NCBI GenBank assembly: GCA_022453515.1
Contig: JAJNNY010000028.1
Location: 1 to 64,000 of the forward strand
Length of the DNA: 64,000 nucleotides
Direction: 5' to 3'
DNA from: Astrocystis sublimbata
Lineage: Eukaryota; Ascomycota; Sordariomycetes; Xylariales; Xylariaceae
The position numbers and the translations under genes are program-made. The notes below the pieces were generated by a model that was not told the origin of the DNA, did not search any database, and saw nothing but the letters and a program-made list of their open reading frames with translations. The first letter of the stretch is position 1, and each line of letters opens with the position of its first letter. Below, in pieces: positions 33,695-44,700 of this stretch.

Positions 33695-35400
33695 TCATGG
33701 AAGCTAAATAGGCACAGGCACAGCAGGCACAGGCTTCATGTCAACTTTATGTTTTAAGCTTTTGTTTTGTAAATCACTCTTGGTGTGATCTGACACCCGC
33801 TTAGACCACAGATGCCCCGTAGGGCTCCCGGGAGGCATCGGGAGTCCGAGTGAGGAGTTTCAAGGACGATCGCAGGTTGCTGTTGCCGAGAATGAGGCGT
33901 GGGCATCTAGGTATCTGCACAGAGGTGAAAAAGCCACCAACCAGCTCCTCGGTTTGCTCCACCCCATTGTTTCGCACCGTCGTCTCGCGATACTCCAATT
34001 AGGCACAGCACCCCGGTCGTTCCTCATCTGATCAGGTTGCTAGCGCCGGCATCCCTGTGGTGATCAATTCTATTGTGTTTCAGATTCAACCTCCTTCGGT
34101 TCTCGTAGACCAGTCCTGATTGTGATTGTGGGTGGCTCGCGTGGCTCTTCCAGTTCTCGAAGGCCTTGCATGGCCTGCGGCGATGATTCCAAGCATTTCC
34201 AAACAATGATTTTCCGCCTATGATTTCCGCCAACGTTTCGATCATCGCTTGAATCATGAAAATCCTCCGACCAAAGGATTGATCAATATGGACTGTAATG
34301 GATCAAATCGCACCAAACTTAGCAACACTTGCCAAGTACTAGCCTGCCAGGCACAATTCGAGTTGACCGGGACCTATCTCGTGAAGGACCATGCGCTCTT
34401 CAGTGCCCCTTAGTCTCCCATCGAAACATCGTCACTCCACTGCAGAAAGCCAAGACCGACGAGGGAGAAGAAAGCTTGTTAGAGTGTGACAGGTTCACGT
34501 CAACCATGATAGCATATCTAGCCCCTACTCAACAGTTGCCTTTCTGGTCACGGAGGGTCTGTCTAGTTCGTCATTCTGCTCGAAGTGTATTGTAAATGCA
34601 CACACCGTGAGTCGTACGTGATCTACACCACAACGCGATACATTGCGATTCGGCGTGTCTCATTCTGCCTATCTTGACTTTAGTAAGTAGGACCAAGTGT
34701 GTTTGTGCTCGCTTCAACCTACCGGGAACTGCAATTATGTGTCTAGACAACCACTTTGTTTGCGACCTGGTGTAATGAGGTAATAGCTGGCGGTATGCAG
34801 ACCGAGGAGAGGTGATAGTGATACCGGCATCAGGCCACACGTGTCACATCACTGCTCACATAGCTCACATCAACACTGTGATTGTGCACCCTAGTCAGGA
34901 ATTAGTAGAGGCAAGTGGAAGAGGTCGAAGCAGTCCCGTCGAGAGACCTCGTGGCACCTTCCGGGCCCATTTCCACATGCGGCCAGTTTGAGCAGTCACA
35001 GCCCCGGTCGTGCCCAGCACCACCCTGGCACCCTGGCCTCCATCCTCGCACGCCCCGGCTCGTCTTACATCAATAAGATTGACGTCTCCCCCGACTTCAC
35101 CTCGACCTCGCCCTTGCCTTCCTCAATCGTCACCTTTGTACAACTGGTATCACGTCGTGTCCCGTCGACTTCTTTTTTTCCTTCGCTTCTGTTTTTTTCA
35201 CCAAGCTGCCGGTTCCAGTCTCTTCCATTCCTTCCATCTCTCCTTCAGCAACCATATTCGAAACTTCCAGGCTTGACGTCTTTTTTCTCCAACGACTTTC
35301 TTTCCAGCTTCTGTCTGCCCGTCTGTTCGAAACAACCGTCCTATACCCTCGACTCGATATTTCGTCATTTTAAAGATTTGAAAAGCAATCACCAGACAAA
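33695..35400. other. Intergenic region with the pyrimidine-rich leader of the secreted-protein gene
   Basis: The first kilobase shows only chance frames. From about 34990 to 35400 the plus strand becomes strongly C/T-rich (for example CTTTTTTTCCTTCGCTTCTG), and ends at ATG 35401. Such long CT leaders are characteristic of strongly transcribed ascomycete genes. Two frames of 211 and 88 codons in this leader are low complexity and are not called. Confidence 0.5.
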
Positions 35401-35928
35401 ATGCATTACTCTTCGATCATCGTCCTGGCCAGCGCCGCCTGCACTTTCGCGTCGCCCGTGTGGCCGCGCTTCACCGTCGACAACGCACACTTCGAGGTCC
35501 TGGCTCTGCGCGCCTCGACCGACGTCGACCCAGCCGCCGTTAACAACGTCAACTGCATCGACCCCAACCAGTAGGTTTCCTCACTCACACCACACCAAAT
35601 ATTCTTTCCTCATTTGTCGCTAACACGTCCCCTCTCAAGGAACATCGTCTTTCACGACCAGAACGTGGCCGAGCTGGGCATATGCGGCGGCATCGCGGGC
35701 GCCATCACCAAGTGCGAGGGCGCGCCCGAGTTCACCGTCGGCGAGTCGGGCAGCGCCAAGTTCTCGCTCGCCCCCGTCGAGCAGGGCGCCACCATCAACA
35801 TCTCCAAGGGCCGCTGGGAGCAGTGCATCCGCGCCGCCCGCGCCGTCTGCCCCACCGGAAGCATGAGCGGAACCTGCACCGGCGGCGGCTCCTTCGGAGA
35901 CATCAACTTCACCCTTGCCAACCCTTAA
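35401..35928 (+). CDS. Small secreted six-cysteine protein
   Basis: The model joins 35401..35570 and 35640..35928, giving 152 residues. A signal peptide is plausible at 1-17 (MHYSSIIVLASAACTFA, cleavage before SP). The mature part has exactly six cysteines (52, 72, 82, 119, 127 and 136), enough for three disulfides, and ends in FGDINFTLANP. Low-charge segments rich in Gly, Ala and Thr and a NIVFHDQNVAELGICGG block point to a compact beta-rich extracellular fold. I do not recognise a named family. Proteins of this size and Cys content are often called candidate effectors in plant-associated fungi, but nothing here proves such a role. The long CT-rich leader suggests high expression. Confidence 0.85.
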
Positions 35929-36083
35929 GTTTTCCGCCTACGAGGATGAGTGGGACAGGCTTCGTGTGATTTCATATGCGAAAGGGCACTCACTCGGCGG
36001 AGCTAGAACTCGGTCAAGCAAAAAGGGGGGGGAAATGGAAAGAAAGACGACTCTCTCTGGAAGTGGAGCAGGCAGCAAAGGTC

Positions 36084-36114
<31 letters not shown>

Positions 36115-36742
36115 GAAAAAAAAACACAATTCGATTCGTACATGCGAGCATGTGGGTGCAAGATACCCTTCAGAAGCGGAGGAGGAAAAAAAGTAGTGGT
36201 GGGATACCCGGCGTTTCTTGCGGGCTTTGTTTTGAAACTCGATATCCGAGAGACGTTACTTGACTTCAACCATGTTGTTGAAGCCAAGCTGTATATTTGC
36301 TCTTGTTGTACATATACTACTGTTCGAAGCCCTGTTGTACGGGACAGTGTCTGTCCCCTGCGAGGGAAGATGTATTGGGGGAATCTGCAGAAGGCAGGTA
36401 GAAAAGAAAACTCAATAAGCAACAAAAAAACAGCAACAAAAGAATTCCGCTTGTGGAAACGGATGCAATGAATCAATTTTGGTGATTATATCAAGGGGTA
36501 TCTTGACTCCGTGTGCTGAACGCTTTTTCCACGCCGTGCTATGCTATCCCCCCTACCTACCTAGTCTATTTCTGTCAAATCATGATCAAATTCGGACTCC
36601 CTAAACGCCTGAAGCTGCTCAGTCTTGTAAATAAATCACGCATGGATGATAGATGTGACGTTGAACACCAAAAACCCCTCTGTTGGTTTCTTCCCTCTGC
36701 TGTCCCAATTCTTTCTTTATATGTAATCTTTCTTCCCCCCCT
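35929..36742. other. Convergent 3' region with a long T tract
   Basis: Lies between the convergent secreted-protein and VPS71 genes. It contains a 27-T homopolymer followed closely by a 9-A run, and no coding frame of substance. Short Lys/Phe-rich frames across the tract are artefacts of it. Confidence 0.5.
36084..36110. repeat. 27-base poly-T tract
   Basis: Twenty-seven uninterrupted T, then ATAAG and nine A (36116-36124), which could fold back. Tract length is uncertain in any assembly. It could be the poly-A tail of an old minus-strand retrocopy, but no coding remnant lies beside it. Confidence 0.9.
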
Positions 36743-37705
36743 CTACAGCCCATACCGCGTAATACACTCCTCCTGATGCGTCTCCAGACACTCGAGCGCA
36801 CACACCCTCGTCCCGCACTTCATGCACCGCACCCGGCCCCAGTAGCCGCACACGACGCAGAACGCGCGCGTCGGATACTGCTTCCCGCCGGTATGCTGCG
36901 GCGGCCAGCTGCCCCGCGCCTCGAGGTAGCTTAGCGGCGGGGCGGCCAGCAGAGCGCGCAGCTCGTCGTCGCTTGGGAGAGGCGGGAGGCGCGAGGCGAG
37001 GAGAGGGTCGTTGTCGCCTGGGAGAGATGGCGGTTGGGGGTGCGGGGTCAGGATGGTGCTTCGTGGTGGTTGATGGGATGGGTCGGTGGCGTCGCGCATT
37101 TCTACGTCTTCGGGTTCTAGTTTCGCGGTAGCTGTGCTAGGTCGTTTCGATGACGAGGATATAGATGCTTGTCTTTGCGCTGCCCCTCCTGCTGCTCTTC
37201 TCGTCGTCGTCGTATTCGTGTCGGCACCCGTCTGTGCATTCCCACTCCCGCCCGCAGGTGTCCCACCAACTCCACCACCACTATTCACGTTCGGATTCGC
37301 CTCCTGCTGCGATAGCAAAGCGACGTAGTCGTCGAGGTGGTTCGTAAACGTCTTCTGCGACTGCAGGATGCGGCGCACGTTGGGCGTGAACTTCTTGCCT
37401 CCCGTCCGCGTGATGCCGCCGCTGCTGCCGCCGCGGCCCGGTTTCGGCGGGATGGCGATGTTTGCGTCGCGCGCGTTATCGCGGTCTAACACTTCGATCT
37501 CCCGCCGCGCCTTCGCCTCCTGTCGCGCGTTGGCGTCTGCAAGACTTAACGGCGCATCGCCTGCTGCGGCGCGCGCGCGCTTGCGGTTCCCGGTGGTGGT
37601 GGTGGTCGCTGCGGGATTCGGATGTCGGGTGTCTGGCACGTAGGCCCAGCCGGGCGCGTTGGTTGTCTTCGTGCTCGCTAGCTCGATTACGCCGAAGTTG
37701 TTCAT
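36743..37705 (-). CDS. VPS71: SWR1-complex subunit Vps71/Swc6, HIT zinc finger
   Basis: A single-exon frame of 320 residues. Vps71/Swc6 is part of the SWR1 remodeller that puts H2A.Z into chromatin. The C-terminal HIT-type zinc finger occupies 283-314, with C283, C286, C294, C297, C302, C306, H310 and C314, in the order expected for this fold. The N-terminal half has the conserved VRRILQSQKTFTNHLDDYVAL near 118-137. Between them lies a Gly/Asn/Thr-rich low-complexity linker with short poly-Thr runs. Long overlapping plus-strand frames over the gene are shadows caused by its GC-rich third positions. The tail ending in ITRYGL is typical of the family. Nuclear action is inferred from family. Confidence 0.9.
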   Translation of the reverse strand: MNNFGVIELASTKTTNAPGWAYVPDTRHPNPAATTTTTGNRKRARAAAGDAPLSLADANARQEAKARREIEVLDRDNARDANIAIPPKPGRGGSSGGITRTGGKKFTPNVRRILQSQKTFTNHLDDYVALLSQQEANPNVNSGGGVGGTPAGGSGNAQTGADTNTTTTRRAAGGAAQRQASISSSSKRPSTATAKLEPEDVEMRDATDPSHQPPRSTILTPHPQPPSLPGDNDPLLASRLPPLPSDDELRALLAAPPLSYLEARGSWPPQHTGGKQYPTRAFCVVCGYWGRVRCMKCGTRVCALECLETHQEECITRYGL

Positions 37706-38202
37706 CGTGATTTTGTTGGGCTGTGATGTTGTGTTTGTTGAAGTTACGAGGTAGGTAATGTGAATGAAGCTACGCCATAGGTGCTGTAGGTCATGGCTCT
37801 TGAAATTTTAGTGGACCTGGCGGGTGGCGGCGGAAACGGTTCCGCACTGATTGTGCTCCTTCACTTACAACTAGACTTGAAGGCGTCACATATTCTAGAG
37901 GTGAGGACAAGTAAATCATTAGTGGCTGGCATTGGTTGTATTCTCAATATCACGGTTGATCCCTGAAACTAAGCACATTTCGATGTGTTACATTTTATAA
38001 ACAAATATCGCAGGCGGATAGATTACGAACGTGAAGGGTCACATTCATCACACCCCATGTCATAGCAATTGTTTTCAGTGTGACGAGTAACTTGACGCAT
38101 GTGAAAGACTTAAGATTTGTCTGGATTTGGGGTTCTTATGTAGATTTGGAAGCTTTTGCGGATATAGCTACTTAATATCTCACGAACCTAACTCTGGTTA
38201 AA
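37706..38202. other. Short intergenic region (VPS71 promoter and FAP1-like 3' end)
   Basis: No coding frame or RNA gene recognised in about 500 bp. Confidence 0.5.
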
Positions 38203-41200
38203 CTAAGCAGCCTCTGGGGTATCATCCTTGCTCGCATCTTCCACGGAGACGTCTTTCTCCGCAGCAGCTTCCCAGTCCTCCTCAACTGGCTCCTCCACGA
38301 CCTTCTTCTTAGGCTCTCTCTTCAGCGCGACGAACTTGTTGCGAAGGGGAGCCGAAGTAGACGAGCCAAAGGAGCTTGTAGTGGTGGGCCGAGCTGCCGT
38401 CCTGCCAACCACCGCACTCCATCCACCCGCGCCTTGTGTCTGGCTCACCTCCCGTCGTAGCACATTCAGCGAATCATCGACTGAGCACAGAATCACATTC
38501 TCCGCAAGCTTGAGACGCTTCACTGTTGTTTTCAAGGTCGACTTCAGAGCCGTCAGCGCGGCCTCGAGGGTCTGTGAGGTCCAGGTCCCTGAGCCTTTGA
38601 TCACGACCTCCTCGGATGGCAAGAAGCTCGTGTGGAACGTCACGGTGGGATATGCCGCGTATTCTTTTCTGAGAGCCTTATCCAGCTCTTCGACGGTCAG
38701 GCCGAATTGGGGGTCTGTTAGCAACAATGCATTGTAAGGGATGACGGTTGCATCGTTGGCCATGGTTGACTGCTGCGCTGTTGTATCCTGACTGGCACGA
38801 ATCTTGGCGCATTGGGCCAGCGTCTTCATAGGAGCTGACACGAAGCGCGGTGTCTTGAACAGACAAACATGGCGATGAGGTTCCGGGTCGCTGCTTTCAC
38901 TATCAAACCCAAAATCTTCGGCAAGTGCGTGTATGAAGGCGCGCTGGTGCGATTTCATGGGCTTGAATCTCAGTCTCTTCTCAGATCGCTCACTTGCAAA
39001 TACTCGAAGCTCTCGTTCATAAGTTTGCCCCCACTGCGGGTTGTCTCTATACAGCTTCAATGTCGTGTCCGAATATGGCACATGGTCATCTGTATGCGTT
39101 GCGGGGTCGATGTTGAGAGCACTGGCTAGACGGGAGTTTCGTTGCAAACGAAGGCACTCCTCATCACATTTCAAAACTGGACGCTGAGGTGATGGTTGAT
39201 CCTTAGTTGCTGAACATTTGACCTCTTGCTTCCGATGTTGGCAGTCGCAGGTCACGAATGTTTTGGCCTGGCAAGGCTTGTTTTCCTTGCATGCTGGATA
39301 CTCGTATTAGTGGTAGTCTACAAAACTAAATCGAATATTGGCTTACCATAGGGAGCATGACATTGCTCGATATCGGGATGTCCACAGCTACGTGTTTTAC
39401 CACATGGCTGTAGGCAATGTGAGCCCGAGATACCTTGATCCTCGCAGTCACCTGGTCGATGGCAGAGCTTATTACAGGAATGAGTCCTAAAACCCTGTTA
39501 CTTCCAATTCTCCGAAAACAATAGCGAAACGTGACTTACCCGCACTTGAGCCTCTTTTCACAAGGTAGACCACATCTGGGCTCGTCGAACCAGCAAGGTT
39601 GATTCTTGAGGGTCTTTTTACCGCAGATACATTTTTTCTCTACCAAGAAAGGGCATTTCGGGCATTCCACCTCATCTGGATGACAGTTATGGTTGACCTA
39701 TGCGCGAAAGATTAGTATTGCTCTAAGACTCGGTGGCAATATAAAGATGGCCCAGTTATGTGACCATAGACAGGAATCTCAGCTTACCTGAGGGTGACCA
39801 CAAGGCCGAGGTCGTGTACAGTCAAATCGACACTCGGGAGCTCTAGTCCCGCAAGGTTGAGGTGGCTGTAAAACAGTTCTGCCGCAGTTGCAGCTGATCT
39901 CCTCGAAAATTGCCTCTAAGCACGAGGGGCAGGGACCTCGATGACACAGTTGCTGACAGCGATGCCTACTACATTTCAACTCTCTACCACACGCCCGAAC
40001 ACAGATGTGCTCTGCCTCAAACCCCTCATTCGAGGTAGACGCATTCTTGTTCCTGCGTTTCAGAGTCTGTCGCTCGATTGCTCGTTTCTCTGCCGGACAG
40101 CATCTGACACCATGTTCATGTCGACCACAATTAAGCTGAATGCGACAAATTTTCTCACATAGTGGATTATGAGTCTCTTCTTCGTGACATATGACGGTGG
40201 TCTTGGTGCGTCCACAGCGACAATCAAGTTCAATCTCTTGATTGCATTCTGAGCATGGCCCTCCATGGCACTGATCTTGACAGAAATGCCCACAGGCCAA
40301 AAGCTTGCCGCATATCTTTTGGCAGTTGGGGATAGGGTCTATGCAGGACTCTCGGGGTGCCGTGATATCTCCAATCGATGTCTTACCACATGGGCAATGT
40401 GTGATAACATCAGGGGAGAATCGACAGTGAGCTTGCGCCTCATCTTGCGGATGGCATTCCTTTTCACAGTTATGGTTGCCGCAATCGAATGGTCTGCCGC
40501 AGGGATGGTCACACTTGAAAGAGCCAATAAACATCATTTCTGGTTCTTCGCTTCCACTTTCAAGCGTACTGTCTTCCGTTCGCGTTCGGTTATAGCCATA
40601 CGACTCCAACTGCTCTCCGAGGTTGTCGCAAGGTATATCCTTTGTTTCTTTTCCACAATAACAGCGAGAAGGAATAGGTACCTCACAACTTCCGCAAAGG
40701 CCAGAGTGACATTCTTTTTGGCACTCATGCTCCCCACACGCAAGTAGATCGCCGCAGGGCTCATGACAAGTCCAGCCTTTGGTGTAATCTGTTTCGCCAC
40801 ACCGCTTAGTCGAAACATTTTTGCCGCAAAAGCATGGCTGGCTTGGGCCCATCAAGAGACATGGTGGACATGGCCCAGCATGACATTGGAGCGGGCATGG
40901 ATGAGGGCAAGTGCCCCTTGGTTTGGAGCAGGTCTGCCCGCAGCTGTGAGGAGGTAGGCCTGGAATAGGTTTCGGGTTGATCTCTTTGCTGCACCAACAG
41001 TGGTAGACTCCCGGGTCATCATTCATGGTTGAATTGCAGCCAGGACATCTCCATATTTGCTGCTGCGGTTGTTCCTGTTCCTGCTCTGGTGGTTTGATCC
41101 TATTTGTGAACCACTTCTTGACGCAAGACATGTGAGTTGCGGTCCAGCAAATTGAACAAGACCAGATGCGTGGGTTTCGTAGAACCTCATTAGTACAGAT

Positions 41201-41743
41201 GACACATTCGTAGTGTCCATTGCTGATGTCTTCCTGAATCCTCGTCGGAAGATCAGGGGCAGTAGATTTGGAAGGTCGAGAAGCGAGTTTAGCAGATGTG
41301 TTGTTTGCTGCTCCAGGCGCGAACGGTTGACCAGGCACAAAGGTCGATGCACCGGCATTCAAAGACGCAGGTGATTCGTCGTCTTGATTTTCGGGGTCAT
41401 CCACCGTGAGATGACCCCCAAATGCCCTGCTTGTCGCGAAATTTGATCTCTGCCCACCGCGATGGACGCCTCTCTCCCTTCCTGGACCTCTACCACCTCT
41501 CCGACCCCTTGCACGTGGTGCACTTCCATCTCGGGAAGCTTGTGACCCGGATGGGCCTGTGGGAGGCACTGAAGATAATGGCACAGCCGTCCTCTGTTGC
41601 TCGTTGCTTCCTTCGATGCCCTGGTGATTTCCCCGGCCGCCTCGCCCACCACGCCCTCCACGTCCTCTTGACGATCGACCGCCGCGAGCTCGGTTGCCGC
41701 GGCCTCTCGGCGGTTCATTTGGCCGGGCTTCTGGAGTGGCCAT
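38203..41743 (-). CDS. FAP1: NF-X1/FAP1-type zinc-finger protein with RING and R3H domains
   Basis: Minus-strand join of 39788..41743, 39540..39697, 39347..39486 and 38203..39293, giving 1114 residues. NF-X1 proteins are nuclear/cytosolic factors with ubiquitin-ligase-like RING fingers; yeast Fap1 binds FKBP12 and confers rapamycin resistance. An RGG-rich head (RGRGGRGGRGGRG) suggests RNA binding. A C4HC3 RING/PHD-like domain starts at Cys180 (CVICTNEVLRNP) and ends at IWRCPGCN. A row of NF-X1 fingers follows from about residue 255 to 760 (CPHPCPLQCHAGPCPPC, CGNHNCEKECHP, CSRHRCQQLCHRGPCPSC). The R3H region lies around RFKPMKSHQRAFIHALAEDF near 850. An acidic Lys/Glu tail ends the protein. 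A GTG-started frame extends 13 codons further upstream, so ATG 41743 was chosen. Three introns cut the finger array. Confidence 0.93.
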
Positions 41744-44700
41744 CGCAATATAAGGTTCACTCGTGCAGCGAATGGCTGACACGTGACTGGTGGTAAGTAG
41801 TTGACTTATGTTGAAATTAGGTGGTGCAAGATCCGGATCAACTGGCCACTTGTTTAGCCGGTATTATGCGCTTTTTGAAATACAGCGACTTCTGACTGAA
41901 AGGAAATTAAGAGAAAGCAATGCGTGGTGGGGGCCGAGTGAATCAATTGCAATGTTGAACCGAACAAACGTTTTGAGGGTTGCGGCTATCTATTGTACAT
42001 ATGGTGTTCTTCGAGACGAAGCATTTTGATATTGGATCCCCCATTGTGGCGGCCTTTGTGGGTCTCGATCCCACTTTGTTTGCGAAGCTGCGCCTATTGG
42101 ATGAGTCACAGCAATGATACAGGATGATTCATGTTGACCAGCAGCAACAGCATCCACAGGGGGTAACGGTAACGCATGCACACCAACATTCACTTTTGTG
42201 CTTCAAATGGCCCTGATGTGTCGAGCATCTGATCTAAAGATTATATAGTCATTATGTATGTAGAGGAAAGATTGTTATATATTTTGTAATTTTTATTTGA
42301 CATATGATTGTGAAGTTGGGAGTACCCAACCTTGAAATGGGTAACGTAGTTGTAGAGGGGCGAATCAATCTACTTACACTGCCACCACCACCCAAGCCAC
42401 TGGCAGCGTTGCACAGGTGACGCAGCGGGCTAAAGTGCATACGCATACAGTACCTAGGCATCTGCTGGCATCGATATCGATAAGATCATCAACCTTGCAG
42501 AGGTGAAATGTGACAAGCAACTTTTGTGTTTTTTGTCTGGTCTCTTCCCGTCGCTTTTCAAATTGCATCGATTGCCAAACTGAACTTTACCAAAGACTGC
42601 AATAGTCTGCACGGGCCGGCCCTTGCCGCATTCCCTGACAATTAAGCAAATCACCAATATAACAGGCGACTCTCGTTCGCAAATACGTGTCTTGGCAGTC
42701 GCTCAGAAAAGCTCGAAAGACCGATAAGAGCTCAAGAGCAGTATGGGTGAGCGTGGAGAAAATGGTTGGTTGCTCAGTGTACGAGTAAGAGAATTTACTG
42801 CGGTAGTCTATGAGTCTTATAAGCTATGTTCTAGAGCTACAGTCATGTGTATATGCAGCTACATTGCTAGCGAGCATACTGTACAAACAGAAGCGCTTCG
42901 TTGCACCAACTCCATGATATCCGATCATGCCGATGAAGTTTAGGCCTCGTCGGGGCTCGTATACCGATACAGTACTAACGCACATACCGTAGCAATGGTA
43001 AATCAATTTCTCACTTATGGATCGTTCAACTAGGATTATGCTGTAGGATCCGCTCGGATCTCCAGATCGGCCTAGCCGCACCTGGAGTTGATCTGAGCCC
43101 TGACAGGGAGCCCATGGAGATGGTAAAGATTCAATTAGAGACACACGAAACTGGACCACATGAGAAATTAGAAATTGCTCCCAGTTAACTCACCTGAAAC
43201 TCGTAGTCGTATCCGTACTGGCCGGAATTGACGTCTGCAGTACACAAGTAAGCAAGTATGTCGAAGCAGCGTGCGCAAGCTGAACCTAAAGACCAGCAGA
43301 ATCCAGATCACGAGCCGTCTCTGTGCGCAGCTGGAAAACTCCGCACGGCATCAGATCCCGATGACCATGATGAGCTGGACAGCATGCAAAGCGACGAGGC
43401 AGAATCATGTCTTTATCTCGCATGACACTATACTAGTGTATCTCATGCGTTTGCAAGAGAAATACAGTAAGAAGTCATCTAGCGTGAAATGTATTTGGTG
43501 CTATGAAGCGGTTGACTGTTGTGTTGAACTCGGCGATGTGACGCACGAGCTTCATGAGGCTGCATGTCAGTACTAGTGTGTGTATAAGTGTATCTCTCGG
43601 TAAGTTAATAGTCCCTGAAGGGGACCCAGTAGATCTAGACTCCTACTGTACTCACTCTACGTCGGCATATATTGGTCTTAAACGTTCGCGATCGATGCCT
43701 TGTTTCTAGTGCGGAGGCAAACATGGTAGGATCTCGAAGGGATACTGTAAGAGTAGTATTACTGAATGGAACCTTGAGTCAATTGCTTGTGAGATAGACC
43801 ACTTATGTTGCAACGAAGGAGGACGCTTATCTTACAAAAGTTCAACCTTCATAAGTCCTACTATCTCTTCTCACTCGCATCCATCTATACTTAGTATGCA
43901 TATGCGGGAATTCTCAGATTGGTTCTTGTTCTTGGTGCTTTGATGCGGCTGAATCGTCGTTGATGTTACTTAGCGAGATTGGGAATGGTCACTTGCATCT
44001 TAGAGTCGGAGACACACAACTGGGTTCCTCCCACAGGAGCATTTACCACCAATGAACATTCATAATGGTGTTCTTTGTCAGACGTGCATGTATTTTTGGT
44101 CTCGTGAACATAATTGTGGAAGCTCCGCATCGTTGCCGCTTACCAGGATGCTGGCCTCCGGCGTGCAAGGCATTCCTTGCGCCGAATCTTGCAAGCATAC
44201 CCCTCCTCTGTCCAACACCAGCTCTGACAAGAATCCTCCTCGTCCAACCAGCAGACTCCCAGCTTTCAGTGCCTTTTGAGCCCCTGCCTACCCGCAACGA
44301 ACGCCAGATCCTCCCTGGAGAGCTGAGTGCTCAATAAGATTGGGATCTTCTTATGATTTATTGCGAGGCAGTCACATTCACATGTGTACGAAGCGGGGTT
44401 GTGTGGGCTGTAGCCTGAGGACTATGATGACGTGCAGATGGACGCCCATAGGCTGACGTTGGTGTCGATTACTTTAGTTCACAAGCTAAAGAGACCATGG
44501 TGAGCTCCGAGAAGGAGCTGAGTGCTAACACATCTGATTCTAATAGGCGCGGCGACATGTCGTTGCTTCTGATCAGATCCATCAGGTCTACCAGATTCTA
44601 ATAGTTTCGTATCTCGACCAGGAAATAAAGACTCAAAGCGGGTGAGAGATGAAATCTACGGGACTTCCCGCATCCTGACCATGTCAAGAACACTCTCTGA

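Noticed and set aside
34988..35623. 211-codon plus-strand frame
   Set aside because: Low-complexity reading of the CT-rich leader; the real product is the six-Cys protein in a different frame with a signal peptide.
41422..41796. 124-codon plus-strand frame over the 5' end of the FAP1-like gene
   Set aside because: Shadow of the RGG-rich head on the minus strand.
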